DNA of 64,000 nt from Limnoperna fortunei (lineage: Eukaryota > Mollusca > Bivalvia > Mytilida > Modiolidae). The notes below the pieces were generated by a model. That model was not told the origin of the DNA and did no database searches. It saw only the letters and a program-made list of their open reading frames with translations. Location of the stretch: NCBI GenBank assembly GCA_944474755.1, contig OX104111.1:115264545-115328544 (forward strand), written 5' to 3'. Below are positions 56,631-64,000 of the stretch, one piece after another. Numbering within the stretch: the first letter of the stretch is position 1; each line of letters starts with the position of its first letter. The translations under genes and the position numbers were made by a program.

Positions 56631-57224
56631 TGAAAAGTGATTATTGTTGCAAAAAACACACTGTTAACAATTCTATAGAGTACAGTAAGGTAGAACACAG
56701 GTTAAAGAAATAAAAATGTTTTATTGGTATTAAATAATACCTTTCAGACCAAAAATTGATTAAAAAAAGGTAAACAATGATCCTATTTCATGCGTGAACA
56801 CTTATTGCTAGACAGAAACATGTATCATACCGTGAAGATTGTAACTAAAGATTAAATGTATTCATTTTGTTTCTTAAAAGAAGGTTAAACAGCAGTATTG
56901 GAATCAATATGTAGTGTTTATTCATTCCTCTGGCCTCTAGGTAATTATTTGGCATGGATAGGCATCATTTGCAATGTGCCGTTTTAATGTAAAGTCTGTG
57001 AATCAAGTATGTTTTTGGGTACTTTGAACCAATCAGTCTAGTCAGTTGCTATGTTTTCTACTTTTACAGTGACTTGGCATGCAAAAAGGACTGAAAAGAT
57101 GGCAATGAGTCTTTTTGTATACAAATTATATGTCAGTTTTCTTAAAACTAGTCATATTTCTACTTTGTGCATAGTTTAATTAAAGTTTAAGCTACAGAAA
57201 ACAGACCTTGTGTTGTATTTTTAC

Positions 57225-57300
57225 TTAACACCCAGTCTCTGAGAAAACCATGCAATATCCTTAAAATGAGTCCACATGGTAGGTTAACCAATTTTAATGA
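57225..57300. repeat. Left member of a 31-bp perfect inverted pair
   Basis: TTAACACCCAGTCTCTGAGA, continuing for 31 bases to 57255, is the exact reverse complement of 61502-61532. Weaker inverted similarity extends inward on both sides (AGGTTAACCAATTTTAATGA here, TTATTAAACTTGGTTGACC there). Confidence 0.85.
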
Positions 57301-58614
57301 AACTTTGCAGGCTAAACAGGGTTTATGTGAGAAATCTATACTAGACTGAAAAAAAAATATTTGGGTGTTGTTTTTATTGTAAACAGCGCCACCTATAAAA
57401 TACATAAAAAATGGTGTTGGAATAATGAAAAAAACAAACGCTTTTCGTTGATTTGTTTTGAAAAAGTTAAGCAAAGTTTGAAACAATTGTCTATGGAATT
57501 AAGCAGTCTTAAGGTGCTTCTTCTGAAAACAAAAAATAAATTTTTTGCCAGTTTTTGTTTTCTAATACAAAATCTAACTCTAAATGAATAAGAATTGGAC
57601 AAAAAAGAAAAACTGGATTTCTATGCATAATCAAATGAAATTATCTTTTGAAGTAGTACTTTTATTTACAATAAATGACTGTCATATTTTCTGCCATGAT
57701 TCTTTCTACCTACTGTATGATATTTTTGCTGAGCTATTATTACATGTTGCCATGGCAACCATTCTAAAATACGATGAATTCCACAAGAAAAATGACTTTC
57801 TTCATAGGTATTCTCTTTATTTTTCTATTGATTAATCTCTATACGCATAATTAAAGTTCAATATATATTAATGAATTGATAATAAACCAAAAAGTAACAG
57901 ATGTAGAAATAGTAATGGTAACATTATTTGCTGTATAAATATATATAAATAATAAACTGCAATCAAAGTCAGTGTTTTAGCAGGTGGCCGGTATTTCGGG
58001 TAGCCCGAACCCGAGACAAAATCCCCGAGACAGAAATCGACTTTAGAGATTTTCGTGGTTATTAGACAGAATTTTCACAAAATATTTGGAAGATATAACA
58101 AGATTATGATATTGAATTATTACGTTTCAGTCAAAATGTAACAAAACGTATATTTATGGAAAAATTGCAATATTTTGTTCCGTAGGTCGGTATTTCAGGT
58201 ATGCCCAGATGTGAAGGGAGGTAACTAAGGTCTAACTCATGGTGATAAGTATTTACTAAACGAAAAGTATATTATTATTATTATGATTATTATTATTATT
58301 ATGTAAAAAAAAATAAATAAATACATTTTCTAGTAAAAGGACAGATAAAAGAAGAAAATCTGATAATCCTGAAACCAGCAAATCCATACAAAACCAGCCC
58401 CGATACACTTTAGCCAAAAATCAAGAATTCCAACCGATTGAAAACCACCGAAAACACAAAAAAGTCGCAAATTGCTCTGCTCATTAGGATACAACACAGC
58501 ATGCAACATGTTTAACATTTAAAGAAAAAACGCAACATCCTTAATGACAACAAACTTTGCCCAAATACAAAACATTTTACACAACAAATTCTCAAACAAC
58601 AATTAAAAATATCA

Positions 58615-58776
58615 ATGGATTTCAAGACCGGTAATTTTCCACTGTTGACCGAAGAAGGAAAATGGGGATATGGACAATATGGATTAAAGCTGGAAACTGC
58701 TCCACCGCCATATACCAAAATTTACTTATACGGGGAGCGATCATTGGGTGATATCAATCTAAAATACAAACAGTGA
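58615..58776 (+). CDS. Short open frame inside the Mutator-like element (53 codons)
   Basis: MDFKTGNFPLLTEEGKWGYG then QYGLKLETAPPPYTKIYLYG and ERSLGDINLKYKQ, TGA. The aromatic/glycine pattern and the balanced composition look protein-like against the AT-rich interior. It may be a captured host-gene fragment, as MULEs often carry, or a relic. Not recognised. The stop lies just inside the tandem duplication that follows. Confidence 0.35.
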   Translation: MDFKTGNFPLLTEEGKWGYGQYGLKLETAPPPYTKIYLYGERSLGDINLKYKQ

Positions 58777-58935
58777 TTGTATTTTCATTCTGGTCATCGC
58801 AAATGGAAATGAGAATGCTGTCTCTAACTCTATGAAAATTCATGTTTTACGTTAGTGATTGTATTTTCATTCTGGTCATCGCAAATGGAATTGAGAATGC
58901 TGTCTCTAACTCTATGAAAATTCATGTTTTACGTG
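58772..58935. repeat. 82-bp tandem duplication
   Basis: AGTGATTGTATTTTCATTCT starts at 58772 and again at 58854; the two 82-bp copies differ at one position (GGAAATGAG/GGAATTGAG) and at the joint. Recent. Confidence 0.95.
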
Positions 58936-59914
58936 TTTATGGACAGGCGGAAAATATTATTAATATAAAAAACCTAAAGTACAACAAAAAGACAATGGGG
59001 TGGATTGCGGTTTTTTTGCTATAGCTTTCGCCGTTTCCAATAAGGACAGTTCGTTTAACATCAAAATAAAAATTAGCAGATATCAACAATACCCATAGAG
59101 CTAGACTGCAAAGCTAAATGTCGACTACCAAATTTGTAAGATGATATATGGCAAGTTGCGCCATGTGTGGATATTGTTTTCCATTTGCGGTGTGACAGCC
59201 TGCTTGAACTTTCCTTCAACAACAGTTACCCGTTTCTTTGTCATTTCATGCATCAACAAGTGTTAAAATTTAAACATAAATTCACTAATTACACAGATCT
59301 GTTAAGTGTTTTAATTGTTTATACTTATTTTTTGCAATAGTTATGAAACCTAAACGTTGCTGTTTTTTCTTAGATTTACGCAAGACAAAGGCAAAAAGCT
59401 TTTTTGATCATCAGTTGCTATGTTTAAACAGAGACATATAATTACATGTAATTATGTCTCTGGTTTAAATATCAAACACAAGCTCTACCAACATATAAAA
59501 TAAAAACTTATATGTAAAACTACAAACAAAATATAACAGCTAGACTGACTTTTAAGGTAATAATCATAAATTTATAATTATATTTATATTATTATTATTA
59601 TTATTATGTTATACTTATAAATATTCTGTAAATACTCATGAGTTACCGGAACTGAGTTACCCCCCTTCCCATCTCGGCATACCCGAAATACCGACCTACA
59701 GGACAAAAAATTGCAATATTTTCATGAGTATACGTTTTATTACGTGTTTACTTAAATGTAATAATTCAATATCAGAAGCTTATCATATTTGTCAAATATT
59801 TTGTGAAAAATTTTATCAAATAACTAAGTAATTCATTAAAGTCGATTTCTGTCTCGGGGATTTTGTCTCGGGTTTGGGTTCGGGCTACCCGAAATACCGA
59901 CCACCGTTTTAGCA

Positions 59915-60452
59915 TCACCTCGAATTACCTCCCATTTTAAAACTGTCCATATCCTGTAAACCAAAAACAAACGAGTGGAACTGAAAAACCAAGTGAATTA
60001 TTGCTTTTTGTACAAATTTGACCATCATTCATGTGGACTCCCAACATTTAAACCAATCGCCCAGCCTTTACACAAACATTATCCCAATGTAAGAAACACA
60101 ATTAGTGAAGATCGCTTGGCTTTGGCATTGCTCTCCTTACACCGATTGAACTTCAATTTGAAGACGTCAAAAAGGTTGTTACCAAAAATCCGAAATAATT
60201 TGTGAGGGTGAACAGATCATCATATGAATAAGTAAGTGACAAGCTTAGAAAAACAAAGAAACCCAGATGGAACTAGAAAGTTGTGCTAAGTGAATGGCTA
60301 TTGTGCAATCAAAATCCAGTCTCTGGCATTAGTCCGAGAATCCTCTGCCGTCCAACGCTTTTTTTATTTTTATTTTTTTTTGCGTGGGACGTCAGAGAGC
60401 TCTCCATAAGCAAAACAGTGGATTTTGCGACACCGGTCTGGGTCGGCACATT
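59915..60452. other. Non-coding stretch
   Basis: The 76- and 77-codon frames at 59975-60205 and 60283-60516 have no motif. The first (GLPTFKPIAQPLHKHYPNVR) has a plausible composition but no splice or start support. Confidence 0.35.
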
Positions 60453-60784
60453 TCATCGTGTCAGATTTAATAAAACATTTTCATCCAGTTACTCTATATA
60501 TAATTCGTTTCTTTAGATATTTTTCTCTAGGAATATAATCATCTTACCTTCAATCAAGCTGATTTAAGTCCATTTCTAAGCTCATTTCCATCGATACCCT
60601 TACATTCCTGCATTTCACATTCATTTTGAAAAAAAAGTCATGTGACAACAATGTGACTTAAATCCAGTGCTTAAATTAGCTTGATTGGATGTATGATGAT
60701 TATATTCCTAGAGAAAAATATCCAAAGAAATGAATTATTTATAGATTAACTGGATGAAAATGTTTTATTAAATCTGACACGATG
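60453..60784. repeat. 332-bp fold-back with ~115-bp arms
   Basis: CATCGTGTCAGATTTAATAA at the left pairs with the right end TTATTAAATCTGACACGATG. The arms continue through TCATCCAGTTA, TTTCTCTAGGAATATAATCATC and CAATCAAGCT. The loop of about 100 bp includes CATTTCCATCGATACC. Arm mismatches are few. Confidence 0.85.
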
Positions 60785-61439
60785 TTTACCTAGTTATGGT
60801 CTACAACAGTTTATTGAAAAAAAAAATAGGCAAATTATCTCCCTTTATAAAAGTAAAAAAGAAAGAATATTTATGAATTGTTATGACTTTATGTAACTAT
60901 AAACTTCACAATATGTTTATTTGTTTATATGTTTATAAGATCAATATTTTATTGAAAAAAAAAATGAAAAAAGGGGCATTTTTGCTGTATGCTCACATAT
61001 ACCTGAAATCATTTGCCCAGCAATTTCATGCCATCAATTAATAACACTATTACGGTACTATAAGATAGAACCAGTGACATGAGAAAATATTCACTGAAGC
61101 ACATCCTACTGGATTTTGAATGTGTGCATATTTTGGCTTTTTCTAGATATGGGTTTTATAGGATTATCTCCCCTTATTTCCTCATTTTGTCCGAAAACAT
61201 ATAAATTGTGTCTTTTTCATTAAAAGATAAAATACAATTGTACATTATTGTAGACATAATATGTTTTCTTTGTGATTAGTTGTCTAAGTTGAAAATTTTA
61301 GCTGTTGAAAATGTGATATTTTAATGAAAAAAAAAGTGTAAAAAGCAAGAAAACTGGTTCCCCGTACTTAAAAGGCCATTGCAAAAAAAAAAAAAAACGG
61401 TTTGGATACCAGAGGAGATATTTTGTGAAAAAACATCTT

Positions 61440-61532
61440 TTGTAGTGTCCATTCATCACACACAAATTATTAAACTTGGTTGACCCCCCTTATGGACAGT
61501 TTTGCATGGTTTTCTCAGAGACTGGGTGTTAA
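61440..61532. repeat. Right member of the 31-bp perfect inverted pair
   Basis: Exact inverted match to 57225-57255 at 61502-61532, with weaker matching text before it. The two members are 4.3 kb apart and enclose the Mutator-like element and the fold-back. Confidence 0.85.
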
Positions 61533-62308
61533 TATTAAATTTGGGCTATTGTTTATACACTGTATCCCAAAATTTTGTTTTGTTGGCCTCATACCTTCAA
61601 GAAGAATTAAACATCTGAAAGAAAGTTAAAATCAAGGTTTTTTCTTTAAATTAATGGTTTACATTCACTAATACTAAATATATGAATATTTAACGAAAAA
61701 ATTCAGGTCTTCTTACTACTTTATGTAACATATTGACAGCAAAAATGCCAAGGTTACATGAAGGTCATACTCATCTTGACTGTTAGCCAAGCTAAGAATA
61801 TTTGTTTAAATGTTCCTGGAATGATTATATGTCATTGTGCAATCTGATTTGTGTAATAATTGATGCTGTGTCAACATGGTCAATTTTATTATTAACTTTA
61901 AAAAAAAATATTATTTTTTAGAGTTTTTGAGAAAAAATAGCAACATTTCGCCACTTTTGTGTCTCTGGCTAAGATAAAAAAAAATGAGTGCCCACTGATT
62001 TTATTCTCTTATTAGTTTGTACCATGCCTTAACCCTGTAATAACATTTAATTATATTAATTATCACCATTGGATTAGAAACTATAATAGTTTTTTAAAAT
62101 GTGATATTTTTGTTTTCTTCCATTGGGCAAAAGGGACATGATTATCTCCCCTTGGCACAGCATCTTAAAATTGTAGCATTTTAATGAAAATGTGTGTAAT
62201 GTTAACTTGACAACCATATTTACACATAATAAAAAGAAATTGTTTTAAATATGTATAGTGTTGATTTTATTTACAACTAAACTTAGTGAAAAAATCACAA
62301 AAAATGCT
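61533..62308. other. AT-rich non-coding stretch
   Basis: ATTATCTCCCCTT occurs here (62131) and at 61163 and in variant form at 60835, probably remnants of one dispersed family. Nothing else is recognised. Confidence 0.4.
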
Positions 62309-62312
62309 TTTT

Positions 62313-63372
62313 AGCTCACCTGGACCAAAGGTCCATGTGAGCTTTTGCTATCACTTGGCGTCCGTCGTCCGTCGTAAACTTTTTCAAAAATCTTCTCCTC
62401 TGAAACCACTTGGCCAATTTTTTTCAAACTTGGCCACAATCATCCTTAGGATTCCTAGTTTCAATTTTGTACCCAGGGTGTTGATCAACAGACAAATATG
62501 GCCGCTGTTACTAAAAATAGAACATGGGGGTCAACACAGGTTTTTGATCATTATCTAAAAAACTATTATAGCTATAGAGAAAACCGTTACTTCAAATTGA
62601 TCAGCACATTAAGGTCTACAATAGTTGCTATTAGTGCGAAGTTGTGTATTGGCGTCTTGTAGGAGTTATTGCCCTTTTTGGCGATTTTTTTTGACAAAAT
62701 GTTTGGTATTTACAATATAACCTGAAAACTATACGAGGTAGAGTGAAACTGTAAATGGCAAAAATGATCAGCAATAAAAGCCCTACAATTCACTTGATTG
62801 GTCTGTAATTGTCAGATGACTCCTTATATGAGTTATTGCCCTTAAATGGTAATTTTTTATGAAATTATCCGTTTTTGTCCTGTAACTTAAAAACTGTAAC
62901 AGCTAGAGTGAAACTGTTAATAGCAAAAATTATCAACAATACAAGCCCTACAAATTAGTATTTAAGTCTGAAATTGTCAGATGACTCCTTATAGGAGTTT
63001 TTGCCCTTAAATTGCAATTTTTTATGAAATTTTCCGTTTTTGTCCTGTAACTTAAAAACCATAACAGCTAGAGTGAAATAATAAAATGCAAAAATGATCA
63101 GCCAAAAAAAGCCCTACAATTCATTTAATTGGTCTGAAATTGTCAGATGACTCCTTATAGGGGTTATTGCCCTTAAATGATGATTTTTATGAAATTTTCC
63201 ATTTTTGTCCTGTATTAACTTGAAAACTATAGTAGCTAGATTAAAACTGTAAATTGCACAAATGATCAGCAATAGAAGCCCTACAAATGATTGCTTAGTC
63301 CAAAATTGCAAGATGACTCTTTAAAGGAGTTATTGCCCTTTCATTATGAATTTGGACTAATGAACAGTTTTT
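62313..63372 (+). repeat. AGCTCACC-family repeat with intact 5' hairpin, ~180-bp monomers
   Basis: Hairpin AGCTCACCTGGACC...GGTCCATGTGAGCT at 62313-62343, then TTTGCTATCACTTGGCGTCC. Tandem units each carry GAGTTATTGCCCTT and GTCAGATGACTCCTTATA near 62660, 62830, 63000, 63160 and 63330, spaced 160-175 bp. It resembles 45435-46862. It has no 3' hairpin; the next copy begins directly. Confidence 0.85.
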
Positions 63373-64000
63373 AGCTCACCTGACCCAAAGGGTCATGTGA
63401 GCTATTGTTATCTCTTTGCGTCCGTCGTCGGTGTCGGCGTCTGTAAACTTTTTACATTTTAATCTTCTTCTCTGAAACCACTTGGCCAATTGAAACCAAA
63501 CTTGGCCATAATGTTCATTGGATGGACCTTTACAAAGTTTGTGTTTTTTATTTTGATTGGTAAACCAATATGGCCGCCACCTCAAGACTTAATTTAACAT
63601 AGGACCCTATGGGAAAAAAGTTAAAAAGAGCTTCTTCTCTGAAACCGTTTAACCAATCAAAACAAAACTTACTAGCAATATTGTTTAGATGGTCCTCTAT
63701 AAAGTTTGTGTTTTAGATGGGAATCGGAAATTCAAAATGGCCGCCACTGCAGGACTTAGTTTAACATAGAACCCTATGGGAAAAAGTTTAAAAGGCTTCT
63801 TTTCTGAAACCGGCCAACCAATGGAAACAAAACTTACTAGCAATTTTGTTTGGATGGTCCTCTATAAAGTTAATGTTTTTTATCCCAATCTGATATTCAA
63901 AATGGCCGCCACCGCAGGACTTAGTTTAACATTGGACCCTATGGGGAAAAGGTTAAAAAGGGCTTCTTCTCTGAAACCGGTTAACCAATCAAAACAAAAC
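63373..64000 (+). repeat. AGCTCACC-family repeat, 166-bp monomers, runs off the window
   Basis: Hairpin AGCTCACCTGACCC...GGGTCATGTGAGCT at 63373-63403. Monomers begin with CTTCTTCTCTGAAACC near 63464, 63631, 63796 and 63963, each with ATGGCCGCCACCGCAGGACT-like text. Same subfamily as 20797-21440 and 47278-48060. The minus frame 63376-63585 is a shadow. Confidence 0.9.

Larger units (their letters stand above)
57983..59905. mobile_element. Mutator-like (MULE) non-autonomous element, 1923 bp, long TIRs
   Basis: The ends GGTGGCCGGTATTTCGGGTA (left) and its inverted partner on the right extend as terminal inverted repeats of about 255 bp, imperfect but colinear. GTTTTAGCA lies outside both ends (57974-57982, 59906-59914), a 9-bp duplication. 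TIRs of this length with a 9-bp duplication fit Mutator-like elements. Within each TIR, some 205 bp in, the end motif GTCGGTATTTC recurs, followed by GGTATGCC. No transposase frame exists. The interior holds a tandem duplication and short frames, perhaps captured sequence. Confidence 0.88.

Overview
The window is AT-rich, intron- and repeat-dominated animal DNA with no bacterial-style genes. Its dispersed repeat families point to a mollusc, most likely a marine bivalve. They include tRNA-headed SINEs with a GGCGTTAAAC tail, repeats with hairpin ends reading AGCTCACCTG, repeats beginning ATACCCCC or GCCCCGCCAC, and core tandem repeats of about 155-166 bp. This assignment rests on general resemblance and no search was run. 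No complete host gene can be called. Seven short stretches look like exons of unknown genes on the + strand.

Layout. 1-9.1 kb: a decayed LINE fragment, a long palindrome, a tandem repeat rich in nuclear-receptor-like half-sites, a SINE inside a fold-back repeat, and a long TIR element (6195-9123) with an internal duplication and an insertion. 9.1-24.7 kb: mostly unique AT-rich DNA with six SINE copies or fragments, two palindromes, several dispersed repeats and four candidate exons. 24.9-33.2 kb: a 47-bp satellite split by a 3.9-kb L1/Tx1-like LINE whose reverse transcriptase frame is still open for 959 codons. The LINE is bounded by a 14-bp target-site duplication. 33.2-42.7 kb: unique DNA, a PIF/Harbinger-like MITE (35207-36195), two SINEs with target duplications, and a second tRNA-like SINE head. 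42.7-47.2 kb: a TIR-bounded element that carries a 52-bp satellite and another dispersed repeat. 49.2-54.1 kb: a SINE of a second family, then a minus-strand DIRS-like retroelement (gag-like and truncated RT) broken by a TIR element that is itself broken by another TIR element, then a decayed LINE RT. 55.2-61.5 kb: a pogo-like MITE, a hAT-like MITE, a Mutator-like element with 255-bp TIRs and a 9-bp duplication, and a 332-bp fold-back. 62.3-64.0 kb: two copies of the AGCTCACC repeat family, the last running off the window.

The coherent biology is transposon ecology: nested insertions with readable order, satellites growing inside or around mobile elements, and several non-autonomous families whose ends are well defined here by target-site duplications or by paralogous empty sites. 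The strongest leads are the satellite/LINE block with a possible SINE-head origin of the 47-bp monomer, the three-level nest in the DIRS element, and the Mutator-like element with repeated internal ends.
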